Numbered from the stretch's first letter, positions 17,764 through 27,102 are shown. The stretch is 64,000 nucleotides of DNA from DSUN01 sp035527715 (GCA_035527715.1 DATKZY010000187.1:1-64000), one strand, 5' to 3'. Notes: a model not told the origin generated them from the letters alone. Program-made: numbers and translations.

Positions 17764-17792
17764 TTGACAGCACCGGCGCGGACCGGTATAAC
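17764..17792 (+). promoter_or_regulatory. sigma-70-like promoter with dyad in the spacer
   Basis: TTGACA at 17764-17769, a 17-nt spacer, TATAAC at 17787-17792. The spacer holds the dyad ACCGG (17772-17776) / CCGGT (17783-17787), a possible operator for the HTH protein encoded just downstream. Confidence 0.65.
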
Positions 17793-17867
17793 CTATGTCG
17801 ACCCGGCGCAGCACAAGCTGTGGTGTTGCGCCCAACCGCGGCCTCGTGATCTAGTAGTGGAGGACGT

Positions 17868-18095
17868 ATGGCCCTCTTCATTGCGGATGCCGCCAGGGCC
17901 GTCGGCGTCTCCCCCGCGACCCTCAAGCGCTGGTTCCGTGCCGCCAGGGTGGCCGACGTCGCCCGCGACCGCAACGGCTACCGCGTGTTCGAGCCCGACG
18001 ACATACAGCGCCTGCGCGCCTACGCCAACCAGCGCTTCGAGCCCGAGGCCCCCGTCAGGACTCCTGCAGACGCGCGCTTGATGGCCGTGAGCTGA
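17868..18095 (+). CDS. Small MerR-like HTH protein
   Basis: A 75-aa protein made of one MerR/excisionase-type winged HTH: IADAARAVGVSPATLKRWF forms the HTH and NGYRVFEPDDIQRLRAY the wing and following helix. No effector domain. Such stand-alone domains act as small regulators or recombination directionality factors. It is followed after 3 nt by a winged-helix protein, so the two are probably an operon driven by the promoter at 17764-17792. Confidence 0.75.
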   Translation: MALFIADAARAVGVSPATLKRWFRAARVADVARDRNGYRVFEPDDIQRLRAYANQRFEPEAPVRTPADARLMAVS

Positions 18096-18098
18096 CCC

Positions 18099-19052
18099 AT
18101 GCCGAACAACGCCTTCTTCAAGTTCTTCCAGGACCTCGTCCTGTCCAGGACGTGGCGCAAGCTCACCCCCTCCGCCCGCGCCCTCTACCCCGTCCTCGCC
18201 GTCCACACCGACAGGGATTTCAAGCCCGTCTGGCCCTCGCTCAAGCGCCTCAAGGACCTCAGCGGCCTCGGCAACAGCGGCATCACCTCGGCCCTCCGCA
18301 GCCTCGAACAAGGCGGCCTCATCCGCATCTGGTCCGGCAAGCACCGCGACGGAAACCGCAATAACACCTACGAATTCCGCTTCGCCTACCCCGGCTGCCA
18401 GATAGACCTTATCCCGCAGCGGGGCAAGGCTACCCCCGCCACAGGGGTAGGGGTAGCCCCGCCGCGGGACAAGGCTACACCCCTCGCCCTCGAATCCCTT
18501 GCCCCCCAGGAAGACAAGCTACCCCCCCAGAAGGTCACGAACAAGAGAAAGAAAACAACCTCTGAGATCCCAACTAAAACTACAACAACTATCCACGGCG
18601 ACGTCCACATCAACATAGACCACGGCCCCAAGCCTGCTGTTGTTGATTCCTTGAAACAGTTTTTCACAGACACCCTTGCTCAGAAGCTCGCCCACGAGTA
18701 TCCGCCCGACTACATCCAGGAGAAGATCGAGATCACCCGCTACAACCACGAGCGAGGCAAGGTCCGCGACCCCGCCGCCTACCTCCGCAAGGCCCTCTCC
18801 CACGACTACACGCGCCCCCCCGGCTTCGTCACCACCACCGAGCGCGGCGAGGAGGACGCCCGCGGCGGCGAGGTCCGCTCTCTCATGGAGCGCATCCGCG
18901 ACCAGCGCGTCAGGCTCGCCCGCCACCACTCCACAGGCGAAGTCAGCCTCGTGGACGTGCCGACCGACCTCGCCTACATCATCCTCCAGGGCCGCCACGG
19001 CACCCGCTGCATCAACTCCTGGGACGACGTGCAGCACTACGACTTCGAGTAA
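18099..19052 (+). CDS. Winged-helix protein, replication-initiator-like
   Basis: A 317-aa protein. The N-terminal ~90 residues form a helix-turn-helix domain (LYPVLAVHTDRDFKPVWPSLKRLKDLSGLGNSGITSAL split over three helices) of the kind seen in plasmid or phage replication initiators. The middle is a Lys/Thr-rich linker (about 125-175) with visibly lower GC content. The C-terminal part ends with a compact conserved-looking domain. Co-transcribed with the MerR-like gene. A mobile-element or plasmid origin is plausible, but no integrase or relaxase is present. The exact function is unknown. Confidence 0.5.
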   Translation: MPNNAFFKFFQDLVLSRTWRKLTPSARALYPVLAVHTDRDFKPVWPSLKRLKDLSGLGNSGITSALRSLEQGGLIRIWSGKHRDGNRNNTYEFRFAYPGCQIDLIPQRGKATPATGVGVAPPRDKATPLALESLAPQEDKLPPQKVTNKRKKTTSEIPTKTTTTIHGDVHINIDHGPKPAVVDSLKQFFTDTLAQKLAHEYPPDYIQEKIEITRYNHERGKVRDPAAYLRKALSHDYTRPPGFVTTTERGEEDARGGEVRSLMERIRDQRVRLARHHSTGEVSLVDVPTDLAYIILQGRHGTRCINSWDDVQHYDFE

Positions 19053-19350
19053 CCCCTCCTCGTTCTCGTCGTCGAGTTCCCCGGCTTCCCCCACCCCCAA
19101 CACCATTCGACGGCGAGGACGACGACGATGCTCGATACAGAGCTTCCCCCCGAACGAGAGCCACGTGCCCTCAACCGAATCCCCACTTGCCTTTTCTCCC
19201 TTCCCCTCCTTTTCTCCCTTCCCCTCCTACAATCTTCTCCGCTGCATCGTCAACGCTTCAACCCAGCGAGGGGCCAAGGCGTGCTCACCCTCCACCTGGT
19301 CTGGCCGCGTGGCACGGTCGCCCACGGCTGGGGGGTCCCGTCCCTGGGAG
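19053..19350. other. Low-complexity intergenic region
   Basis: It contains inverted GAC/CTC-rich runs (about 19055-19076 and 19110-19130) related to the arrays at 5426 and 52591. An exact tandem duplication of an 18-bp pyrimidine unit lies at 19190-19207 and 19208-19225. No gene is supported. Confidence 0.6.
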
Positions 19351-19365
19351 CGAGAGGAGGCGACA

Positions 19366-20298
19366 ATGGACACGTCGGCGTGGTTCGAGGACTTGCCGGT
19401 GATCGGGAAGCTGTCGCCCGAGCAGGCGGCGGCCAAGCTGCGCGAGGTGGGAGAGGACAAGCCGGCCGAGGAACTGGAGGCCCCTCCGGGCGCCGAGGCC
19501 AAGGTGCTCGGCGGGCTGCTCTCAAAGCTCTGGCCCTTCGGGAAGAGGCCCTGTAGCCACACGGCGCACGCCTTCGGGTACCTGGCCCCCGTGGCTCCCG
19601 GCGCGACGAGTCTCCAGGCCATCCAGCACGCGGGGAACATCGCGCCCGACACGACGCTGAGGGACCAGCGGATCAAGATCACCCTCGGCGGCATCCGCGT
19701 GGCCGACTACCCCGGCGGCGGGATGCATCGCGTGCTGTTCGACTTCTACGCGCAGAACCAGGTGCCGGGGAACGTGGAGCACCTGCACTTCAACTCGACC
19801 TTCCGCGTGCTGGAGGGGGAGCGGGCGGCCATCCTGGGCTATCCCATCTTCGTGGGCCTCAAGGTCAGCGCGGAGGGCGTCGCCTTCAAGTGCTTCACCG
19901 TGAACGTGAAGAACGACGATGACGAGAAGTTCCTGGGGTTCCTCGACAGCGACGTCTTCAAGTCGGGGCTGAAGCTCGTGGAGAAGGCGCAGCCGGCGAT
20001 TGCGCTGCTGTCGGGCACGGCCCTGGGCATCACGAGGTCCATCGCGGGCCGCAACAGGAACGTGCCGGTGCAGGATTTCTTCCTGGGGCTGGACTTCACG
20101 ACGCTGGCCACGAGCGCCCGGCTGGCCGAGGGCTCCTACCTCGCCATCCAGGTCCCCGAGGCGATGCAGGCGGTGTGGGATTGGAGCCTGTGGGGCTACA
20201 ACCCGGCCAACGGGATGGTGGTGAACAAGGAGAATCCGACACAGCTCATTCCCTACAACTACATCGTGTTCGGCGTGAGCCGCTACACGGGCGAGTGA
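19366..20298 (+). CDS. Uncharacterised 310-aa protein
   Basis: Not recognised. The start is well supported (GAGAGGAGG 5 nt before ATG 19366). There is no signal peptide. Residues ~1-45 are acidic and helical. From about residue 65 a beta-rich domain follows (KITLGGIRVADYPGGGMHRV, VLFDFYAQNQVPG, VEHLHFNSTFRVLEG), then a Gly/Phe-rich region with FLGFLDSDVFKSGLK and FFLGLDFTTL, ending in NYIVFGVSRY. Codon use is strongly GC-biased like that of the chromosome, so it is a genuine gene. It lies between two HTH genes, which may indicate an accessory cargo. Confidence 0.75.
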   Translation: MDTSAWFEDLPVIGKLSPEQAAAKLREVGEDKPAEELEAPPGAEAKVLGGLLSKLWPFGKRPCSHTAHAFGYLAPVAPGATSLQAIQHAGNIAPDTTLRDQRIKITLGGIRVADYPGGGMHRVLFDFYAQNQVPGNVEHLHFNSTFRVLEGERAAILGYPIFVGLKVSAEGVAFKCFTVNVKNDDDEKFLGFLDSDVFKSGLKLVEKAQPAIALLSGTALGITRSIAGRNRNVPVQDFFLGLDFTTLATSARLAEGSYLAIQVPEAMQAVWDWSLWGYNPANGMVVNKENPTQLIPYNYIVFGVSRYTGE

Positions 20299-21020
20299 GG
20301 GAGTGATGGCGCGAGCCCCGGGCCGGCTTTTCCCAGCCTCGGGCGCTTTGTGCCCGGGGGCCTGCGAACTGGCCATCAAGCGTGCCGTCGCGGGCGTCGA
20401 GCGTGTAAGGCACTGGGCAGCAGGAGCTTAGGGCTGATGGCCGCGGCACGATGGGCACCCCAACGTGGTTCCGGGCACGCAGTTTGCCTTCAGCCGCTTG
20501 CAGCAGGAGGCCCCCGGCGCACGACGATAGAGGGGTGCGCCGGGAGGGCGAGTCCGGCTTGGCTTCTGCTCCCGCGCGCCCTGGGGCGCGGGAGGGCTGT
20601 CGGCGACGCGGCAGAGGCGACTGGAAGGCGTGTGCCGAGCGCCGACGGCTGTCGGCTTTTTCCAACTCGACGTAGAGTCTTGGGCGCGCGAGAGTTATGG
20701 CGCCGGGACGACCTAGCGCAGGCGGGGGTTGTCGGCAAAACCGGAAAGCGCGGTGGCTACGGGTGCGGGAAGCTGTCGCCGCGCAGGGGTGGTTGGCGCA
20801 ATGCAAATGGTTAGGCGCTATAGAGTTAGGTGGGACTCACGCCGGATCGGAGCCGGGACGTGCCGGCGTGGCACGGGGTTTGCGTGCTACACCATTACCG
20901 TAGCGGTTTCCGGCTTCTCGGCTGCGCCGGAGGCTCTGTGTACATGCTTTTGTCTGCTGTCCTGGACGGTCCGGGACAACCCTGGACGCACCGATGGCGA
21001 GTCCTGGAGGACGGCAGCCG
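20299..21020. other. ~720-nt region without a supported gene
   Basis: No coding frame has convincing composition. A GC hairpin is formed by ctcccgcgcg near 20569 and ggcgcgggag near 20585. A small dyad (gtcctggac/gtccgggac) is near 20958-20976. An undetected structured RNA cannot be excluded. Confidence 0.4.
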
Positions 21021-21221
21021 ATGGAAGTGAAGATGGCGAACGGTCGCATGACGATCACGGAGGTGGCCGAACGTGTGGGAGTGACCCCGAAGACCCTCCT
21101 TCGTTGGGAGAAGGCGGGCAAAACCCCGAAGCCGAAGCGCAACTGGCGCGGATGGCGGGTCTACGAGCAGGAGGACCTCAGTCAACTGGTGGCGTTCCAC
21201 GACAGGATGTGTCAATGGTGA
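21021..21221 (+). CDS. Small MerR/excisionase-like HTH protein
   Basis: A 66-aa protein with a single winged HTH: MTITEVAERVGVTPKTLLRWE, then a basic turn (KPKRNWRGWRVYEQEDL) typical of the MerR/Xis wing. GGAGG at 21006-21010 supports ATG 21021; ATG 21033 is an alternative. It lies 70 nt upstream of the polysaccharide export gene in the same direction and could regulate that locus. It is distinct in sequence from the MerR-like protein at 17868. Confidence 0.75.
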   Translation: MEVKMANGRMTITEVAERVGVTPKTLLRWEKAGKTPKPKRNWRGWRVYEQEDLSQLVAFHDRMCQW

Positions 21222-21291
21222 CATGCGGCGGGGCGACCGCGTGCCCAGACCCCATTTCCCGGCTCCCAGCCCAACTGTTAGGGAGAGTAGG

Positions 21292-22083
21292 ATGACTGCG
21301 AAGACGCGTCTGTGGTTGGTCAGCTTGCTTGGCGTTGTGGTCGCCGGCTGCGATGGATGGCCCTGCTGGGTGCACAAGTTCGACGACATCGAGAAGACGG
21401 CGACCCGGCACCAGCTTCGGGAGGTGGAGAAGCGGTTTGAGCACTTCAACGGCACGTATCGGGTCGGCATTCCCGATGTGCTCAACATCAGCGTGCCGGA
21501 CCACCCCGACCTGAGCGGCTCCTACGAGGTGCGCCCCGACGGCAACATCTCGTTCCCGCTGCTCAAGGACGTGTACGTCGAGGGCCTGACGCCGATGCAG
21601 TTGAGCGACTACCTGGCGAAGGAGCTCGAGCGCTACGTGAAGAAGGTGGACGTGTTGGTCACCGTGACCGGCCTGTACAGCAAGACCGTCTACCTGGGCA
21701 GCCGCTCGCAGAGCAACCTGCGCGCCTACCGGTTCACCGGCGACATGACGGTGGTGGACCTCATCGCGCTCCAGGGCGGGTACACGAAGATGGACTACTC
21801 GAGCCGCATGCGGCTGATGCGCGACAACCCGGACCGCAAGGAGATCTACCGCATCCGCTTCGACCACATTCTGCGCGGCGACTTCAAGACCAACGTGCTG
21901 GTGAAGAACCGCGACATCCTGTACATCCCGGCCACCCTGTGGGCCGAGGTGGGGTTCTTCGCCGACGAGCTGACGGCGCCGGCCCGCTCGCTGATCAGCG
22001 GCATCCGGACCTACACCGAGCTGCCGTACGCCGCCGATAACGCCAAGGAGCGCTCGAGCAGGGCGTCGTCAACCCCCTACTAG
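21292..22083 (+). CDS. Wza-like polysaccharide export lipoprotein
   Basis: A 263-aa outer-membrane/periplasmic export protein. Lipobox VVAGC at the end of the signal peptide. The poly-export domain follows (YRVGIPDVLNISV, YEVRPDGNISFPLL), then an SLBB domain (VYLGSRSQSNLRAYRF, TVVDLIALQGG). Shorter than E. coli Wza (379 aa), as usual for PEP-CTERM/XrtA-type export proteins. GGGAG precedes the ATG. It is the first gene of the export core Wza-Wzz-ExeA-BY-kinase. Confidence 0.88.
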   Translation: MTAKTRLWLVSLLGVVVAGCDGWPCWVHKFDDIEKTATRHQLREVEKRFEHFNGTYRVGIPDVLNISVPDHPDLSGSYEVRPDGNISFPLLKDVYVEGLTPMQLSDYLAKELERYVKKVDVLVTVTGLYSKTVYLGSRSQSNLRAYRFTGDMTVVDLIALQGGYTKMDYSSRMRLMRDNPDRKEIYRIRFDHILRGDFKTNVLVKNRDILYIPATLWAEVGFFADELTAPARSLISGIRTYTELPYAADNAKERSSRASSTPY

Positions 22084-22158
22084 CCCGTTGCAGCGCGCCC
22101 CGGCGTGAGAGCGAAGGGGCCCCCGCGGGCCGAAGGAACACCTGGAAAGGCACTCCCC

Positions 22159-23760
22159 ATGCCGGCGGCAGCGCACCCGAAGAAGGCGCAGCAGTTCGAC
22201 TTCTACAAGTACCTCGGCGTGATCTGGCGCCGCAAGTGGCTTCTGATCATCCCGCTGGGGGTCTGCCTTCCCGCCGCCATTCTGATCGCCTACTGGTATC
22301 CCACGGAATACCAGTCGCAGGCGATCCTCGAGATCCAGGACACGCACCCCATCGGCGAGGGCGGCGGCCCGCGCCGCGGGGCGAGCGCCGCCGCCTCGGC
22401 CGTGAAGACGCGGGCGATGAACTGGGCGGCGATCCGGGAGATCGTGCTGAGCCGCAAGGTGGAATTCGGGCGTGAGATTGACCCCGACGATCGGCGGGAG
22501 CTCGAGAAAATCTACTACGATGTCGAGCGCCGCACACGCGTGAGCACCATGGGCGGGGGATACCTGGTCATCGCGCACAAGAGCCACAGCCCCGAGCTCA
22601 ACGCCAGCCTCGTCAACGAGATCGTCAAGAAGTTCGTCGGCGAGGACCGCCGCGAGGCCCAGGACCGCGCGAAGGCCGACCTCAAGTACTACCGCGACAA
22701 GCGGGCCGCCGCGAAGACCGCCCTCGCGGAGATTGACAACCAGATGCGCGAGTTCAACCAGCAGTACCCCTGGCTGGCCGACACCCTGGCCGAGATCCAG
22801 AAGGAGTACGAGAACGCCGAGGCCGACGAGCTGATCATTCGCGGGCAGATCAAGGCGACCGAGGAGAACCTCGTCGAGTTCCGCAAGGACCTGGCCAAGG
22901 AGAAACCCGAGTTCGAGAAGTCCACCCCCGGCCAGATCCCCAAGGAAGTCCTGGAGCTCCGCAAGGCCCACGAGCAGGCCAAGAGGTACTTCGAGCAGGT
23001 GCAGGGACGGTACACGCCGGCCCACCCCCGCTTCCAGGAGGCCTACGGGATCTTCAAGAAGGCGGAGGCGGAGCTGAAGGAGAAGGACACGGGGGACCCC
23101 GAGCCGGTGAAGACGGTGGAGCCGAACCCCAAGTATGCGGCCCTCCAGCACCGCATCGCGTTGCTGCAGAAGGAGCAGGAGAAGCTCAACGGGCGGAAGC
23201 TCGACGCGAACAAGCGGGTGAGCGAGCTGTACATCCGCCGGCGCAAGGCCCCCGAGCTGTTGGGCGAGCGCCAGGCCCTTCAGGAGCAGCGCTCCACGGC
23301 GGCGAGCACGGCGGCCGAGTATGCCAGCGGCGTGCGTGTGGCCGAGCGGGAGATGCAGCGCCTCTTGAGCGAGGCCTACAGCTCGCGCTTCCGCGTCATC
23401 GAGTACGCGCGCGACGATCGCCGGCCCGTGAAGGTCACGCAGATGAAGATCGTCACCCTCGGCGTGATGCTGGGCCTGCTCGTCGGCGCCGCCCTCATCG
23501 GCCTCGTGGAGTACCTCGACCAGACGTTCAAGAGCATAGACGACACCCGCGACTACCTTGGCATCCCGGCCCTCGGGGTGATCCCCGCCATCTTCACGCC
23601 GCGCGACCACCGCAGGAAGCTCCTGTTCCGCGTCCTCGCCATCAGCTCGGCGGTGTTCGTGGTGGGCATGGGCGTGGCGATCTACCTCACGGTGCCCGAG
23701 ATCAGAAGCTACCTGGACATGGGCTGGGTGAAGTTCAAGGAGTGGCTGGAGTACTCCTGA
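22159..23760 (+). CDS. Wzz/GumC-type chain-length determinant protein
   Basis: A 533-aa polysaccharide co-polymerase. The Wzz domain starts with FDFYKYLGVIWRRKW and a first membrane helix (about 28-47). A long charged coiled-coil periplasmic region covers about 130-390. Two further helices close the protein (VTLGVMLGLLVGAALIGLVEY and VLAISSAVFVVGMGVAIYL). It sets polymer length with the BY-kinase at 24895. The arrangement, with an ExeA-type ATPase next to it, matches XrtA-linked exopolysaccharide loci. Start at ATG 22159. Confidence 0.85.
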   Translation: MPAAAHPKKAQQFDFYKYLGVIWRRKWLLIIPLGVCLPAAILIAYWYPTEYQSQAILEIQDTHPIGEGGGPRRGASAAASAVKTRAMNWAAIREIVLSRKVEFGREIDPDDRRELEKIYYDVERRTRVSTMGGGYLVIAHKSHSPELNASLVNEIVKKFVGEDRREAQDRAKADLKYYRDKRAAAKTALAEIDNQMREFNQQYPWLADTLAEIQKEYENAEADELIIRGQIKATEENLVEFRKDLAKEKPEFEKSTPGQIPKEVLELRKAHEQAKRYFEQVQGRYTPAHPRFQEAYGIFKKAEAELKEKDTGDPEPVKTVEPNPKYAALQHRIALLQKEQEKLNGRKLDANKRVSELYIRRRKAPELLGERQALQEQRSTAASTAAEYASGVRVAEREMQRLLSEAYSSRFRVIEYARDDRRPVKVTQMKIVTLGVMLGLLVGAALIGLVEYLDQTFKSIDDTRDYLGIPALGVIPAIFTPRDHRRKLLFRVLAISSAVFVVGMGVAIYLTVPEIRSYLDMGWVKFKEWLEYS

Positions 23761-23816
23761 GCCAGGCGCGCCCATAGCCAGCAATGGGTGCCAGCCAGCC
23801 CGTCAGGAAGGGATCG

Positions 23817-24836
23817 ATGTACGAGAGGTTCTACGGCTTCGCAGAGAAGCCCTTCAATCTGACTCCGGACCCTGATTACTTCTACCTGAGTTCGGTCCAC
23901 AAGCGGGCGCTGGACCACCTGGTGTACGGGCTGGAGTCGGGCATGGGCTTCATCCAGGTCACCGGGGAGATCGGCTCGGGCAAGACCACCCTCATCAAGT
24001 GCCTGCTGCGCCAGCTCAGCCGCGAGGTCAAGGTCGCCTACGTCATCCACTCCAAGGGCACGTTCGTGCAGATCCTCCGCATGATCCTGGAGGACCTCGA
24101 GGTCGTGCCGGCCGACCAGAAGCTCACGAAGGAAGCCCTGCTGAGCCGCTTCCGCGACTACCTGGTCGAGCAGGCCCGCTACCACAACAGCGTGGTGGTG
24201 ATCATTGACGAGGCCCAGAACCTTCCGCTCGAGGTCCTCGAGGAGCTGCGGATGCTCTCGAACTTCGAGACGGAGAAGGCGAAGCTCCTTCAGATCGTGC
24301 TCGTGGGGCAGCCGGAGCTGCGCGACCTGCTGCGCCGGCCGGAGCTCGAGCAGCTCCGCCAGCGCATCACCGTGCGCTTCCACCTCTATCCGCTCAACGA
24401 GGAGGAGACGCGCAGCTACATCCGGCACCGCCTCAAGGTGGCCGGGTCGAACGGCAGCGTGCGCTTCACCGCGGCGGCGAGCCGGCTGGTCCACCGCTAC
24501 TCGGGCGGCCTGCCGCGCCTGATCAACGTGGCGTGCGACGCCACGCTGCTGGCCGGCTTCGTGGACGAGCGGCGGGTGTTCAACGACCACTTCGTGCGCG
24601 AGGCGCTGCGCGAGCTGGCCGACGACCGGGCCGCGACCCTCGAGGAGCCGCCGAGGGCGTCGAGCGCCCCGGCCCCGGTGGGGCCGGCGTCGGCGCCGCG
24701 GCCCGCGCGCGGCCGCGCCCTGGCGGCCGCCGTCGCCGTGCTGCTGGCCCTCGGCCTCGCGGCCGCGCTGTTTCTCGTGCAGCGTGGGACGGCCGGGCCG
24801 GTCGGCGAGTTCTGGCGCACCGTGATGGGCAGGTAG
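23817..24836 (+). CDS. ExeA/XrtA-associated membrane-anchored ATPase
   Basis: A 339-aa AAA ATPase. Begins MYERFYGFAEKPFNLTPDP, the family signature. Walker A is GEIGSGKT at 50-57 and Walker B is VVVIIDEAQNL. A Pro/Ala linker leads to one membrane helix (about 300-320) near the C-terminus. This is the architecture of the ATPases found in PEP-CTERM/XrtA exopolysaccharide clusters, where they sit beside the chain-length and tyrosine-kinase genes, as here. AGGAAGGG lies upstream of the ATG. Confidence 0.85.
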   Translation: MYERFYGFAEKPFNLTPDPDYFYLSSVHKRALDHLVYGLESGMGFIQVTGEIGSGKTTLIKCLLRQLSREVKVAYVIHSKGTFVQILRMILEDLEVVPADQKLTKEALLSRFRDYLVEQARYHNSVVVIIDEAQNLPLEVLEELRMLSNFETEKAKLLQIVLVGQPELRDLLRRPELEQLRQRITVRFHLYPLNEEETRSYIRHRLKVAGSNGSVRFTAAASRLVHRYSGGLPRLINVACDATLLAGFVDERRVFNDHFVREALRELADDRAATLEEPPRASSAPAPVGPASAPRPARGRALAAAVAVLLALGLAAALFLVQRGTAGPVGEFWRTVMGR

Positions 24837-24894
24837 GGTTTCCGCGCGTCGTGACCCGGCCGGGCGCCCGCGCGCCGCCGGGAGAAAGGCAGCC

Positions 24895-25689
24895 GTGTCG
24901 AAGATTCAGAAGGCCCTGGAGAAGGCCAAGGCGGAGCAGACGCAAGCCGGCCTGGCCCTCGACGACGGGCCCGCGAAGGCCGCCTACGTGGTGCGCCCCC
25001 CGCAGCCCGGGCAGGTGGACCCGCACATCGTCACCTACCACCACCCGCACTCGCACCTCACCGAGAGCTTCCGGCGCGTCAAGGCCATGCTCCGGGGCGT
25101 TGCGGGGGCCGACCAGTTGCGCACCGTGGCGATCACCAGCGCCGGAAAGGGCGAGGGCAAGAGCACCACGTCCCTCAACCTCGCCATCGCCATGGCGCAG
25201 GACTTCGATACCCGCGTGTGCATCGTGGACGCCGACCTGCGGCGCCCGCGCCTGCATCGCCTCCTGGGGTTCACCCCGCGGCGCGGGCTGAGCGACGTGT
25301 TGGGCGGCGATGCCCTGCCGGAGGACGTGCTGATCACGGACTCGGTGCCGCGCCTGACGGTGCTGCCGGGGGGGCGGTCGTCCCGCACGCCTTCCGAGAT
25401 GCTGGGCTCGCCCCGGATGAGGCAGCTCATCGAGGAGCTGAAGAGCCGGTTCGACTTCATCCTGTTCGACACGCCGCCGGTGCTCACGGTGGCCGACGCG
25501 ATCCTGCTGGGCCCCATGACCGACGGGGTGATCCTGGTCATCCAGGCAGGCAAGGTGCGCAAGCGCCCCGTCGAGCGCGCCGTCGAGCTCCTCCACAACT
25601 CCAAAGTCCTCGGCTTCATCCTCAACCGCGGCGACATGGTGCTCTCGCACTACGGCTACCGCTACTACGACCGGGGCTACTACTACTAA
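24895..25689 (+). CDS. BY-kinase (CpsD/CapB/Wzc-C type tyrosine autokinase)
   Basis: A 264-aa cytoplasmic kinase. Walker A is SAGKGEGKS at 82-90, Walker A' is VDADLRRP, and Walker B is FILFDTPP. The C-terminal 13 residues contain seven tyrosines (HYGYRYYDRGYYY), the expected autophosphorylation cluster. It acts with the Wzz-like protein at 22159 and controls polymer assembly through cycles of phosphorylation. GTG start. Confidence 0.92.
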   Translation: MSKIQKALEKAKAEQTQAGLALDDGPAKAAYVVRPPQPGQVDPHIVTYHHPHSHLTESFRRVKAMLRGVAGADQLRTVAITSAGKGEGKSTTSLNLAIAMAQDFDTRVCIVDADLRRPRLHRLLGFTPRRGLSDVLGGDALPEDVLITDSVPRLTVLPGGRSSRTPSEMLGSPRMRQLIEELKSRFDFILFDTPPVLTVADAILLGPMTDGVILVIQAGKVRKRPVERAVELLHNSKVLGFILNRGDMVLSHYGYRYYDRGYYY

Positions 25690-25693
25690 TGGG

Positions 25694-25765
25694 CAATGAC
25701 CAATGACCGACGGCGCTGCCGCATGCCTTCGTTGGTCGTTGGTCATTGGTCATTCGTCATTGATG
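25694..25765. repeat. Inverted 7-bp arrays (caatgac / attggtc)
   Basis: Two caatgac units (25694-25707) face five units of gttggtc/attggtc/attcgtc type (25731-25765). They fill the gap between the kinase stop (25689) and the dehydrogenase start (25777). Confidence 0.85.
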
Positions 25766-25776
25766 GAGCTTTCGCC

Positions 25777-27093
25777 GTGCCCAGCCCCCACGAGACCGCT
25801 CTCCTCCAGAAGATCAGCGCGCGCGAGGCCCGGGTGGCCATCCTGGGCCTCGGCTACGTGGGCCTGCCGCTGGCCACCGAGTTCGCCCTCGTCGGCTTCC
25901 ACGTGTCGGGCATCGATGTGGACCCCGCGCGCGTGGAGGCCGTGAACCGGGGCGACTCCTACATCAGCGACGTGAACTCCGCCATCCTCGCCGGCGTGGT
26001 CGCCAAGCAGCTTCTGCGCGCCACCACGGACCCCGCCGTCGTCGCCGACTGCGACGCGGTGATCATCTGCGTGCCCACGCCGCTGCGCAAGACGAAGGAC
26101 CCCGACGTGTCGTTCATCGTGGACGCGGTGACCCGCGTGCGGGGCCACGCCCGCGCGGGGCAGCTCGTGGTGCTCGAGAGCACGACCTACCCCGGCACCT
26201 GCGAGGAGCTGGTGGGCCCGATGCTGTCCGAGGCGGGCCTGGAGCCCGGCCGCGACCTCTTCCTGGCCTTCTCGCCCGAGCGCGTGGACCCCGGGAACAA
26301 GAAGTTCACCACGCGCAACATCCCCAAGGTCGTGGGCGGCATCAACGAAGCATCGACGCGCGTGGCCTGCGCCCTCTACGGCGCGATCATCGAGCGGGTG
26401 CATCCCGTCTCCTCGCCCAAGGCGGCCGAGATGGTGAAGCTGCTGGAGAACACCTTCCGCAGCGTGAACATCGGGCTGATCAACGAGCTGGCCCTCATCT
26501 GCGACCGCATGGGCCTCGACGTGTGGGAGGTCATCGAGGCGGCGAGCACGAAACCCTTCGGCTTCATGCCCTTCTACCCCGGCCCCGGCCTGGGCGGCCA
26601 CTGCCTGCCCATTGACCCGATCTACCTGTCGTGGAAGGCGAAGCTGCTCGACGTGGAGGCCAGCTTCATAGACCTGGCGGCCAAGGTGAACGCGGCCATG
26701 CCGCGCCACGTCGTCGAGAAGATCGCCGCCGCCCTCAACGACGAGGCGAAACCCGTCCGCGGCTCGGCCATCCTCGTCCTCGGCGTGGCCTACAAGCGCG
26801 ACGTCGCCGACGTCCGCGAGTCCCCCGCCCTCGACATCCTCAAGCACCTGGTCGCCCGCGGCGCGGCGGTCGCCTACAGCGACCCCCACGTGCCCAGGCT
26901 CTGCTACAACGGCTTCGACATGGCCTCGGTGGAGCTCACCCCCGAGCGTCTGGCCGCGGCCGACTGTGTGGTCATCGTCGCCAACCACACCGCCTTCGAC
27001 TACCCGGCTGTCGTCCGACACGCCCGCCTGGTGGTGGACACCCGCAACGCCACGAAGGGCCTCTCGGGCGGCGCCCGCGTGGTCAGGCTCTGA
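25777..27093 (+). CDS. Nucleotide-sugar dehydrogenase, WecC/WbpA type
   Basis: A 438-aa UDP-sugar 6-dehydrogenase of the UDP-N-acetylhexosamine group. NAD-binding GLGYVG at 24-29, NPE-like FSPERVDPG, catalytic C276 in GLGGHCLPID, and a C-terminal UDP-binding domain. The enzyme oxidises a UDP-HexNAc to the uronic acid with 2 NAD. UDP-GlcNAc or UDP-ManNAc cannot be separated by eye. GTG 25777 has GGAG 9 nt upstream. Upstream in-frame ATGs lie inside the 7-bp array and are less likely. Confidence 0.85.
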   Translation: MPSPHETALLQKISAREARVAILGLGYVGLPLATEFALVGFHVSGIDVDPARVEAVNRGDSYISDVNSAILAGVVAKQLLRATTDPAVVADCDAVIICVPTPLRKTKDPDVSFIVDAVTRVRGHARAGQLVVLESTTYPGTCEELVGPMLSEAGLEPGRDLFLAFSPERVDPGNKKFTTRNIPKVVGGINEASTRVACALYGAIIERVHPVSSPKAAEMVKLLENTFRSVNIGLINELALICDRMGLDVWEVIEAASTKPFGFMPFYPGPGLGGHCLPIDPIYLSWKAKLLDVEASFIDLAAKVNAAMPRHVVEKIAAALNDEAKPVRGSAILVLGVAYKRDVADVRESPALDILKHLVARGAAVAYSDPHVPRLCYNGFDMASVELTPERLAAADCVVIVANHTAFDYPAVVRHARLVVDTRNATKGLSGGARVVRL

Positions 27094-27102
27094 GGAGCCC
27101 CC

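Noticed and set aside
20540..20620. GC-rich hairpin as an intrinsic terminator
   Set aside because: No T-tract follows and no gene ends within 250 nt upstream.
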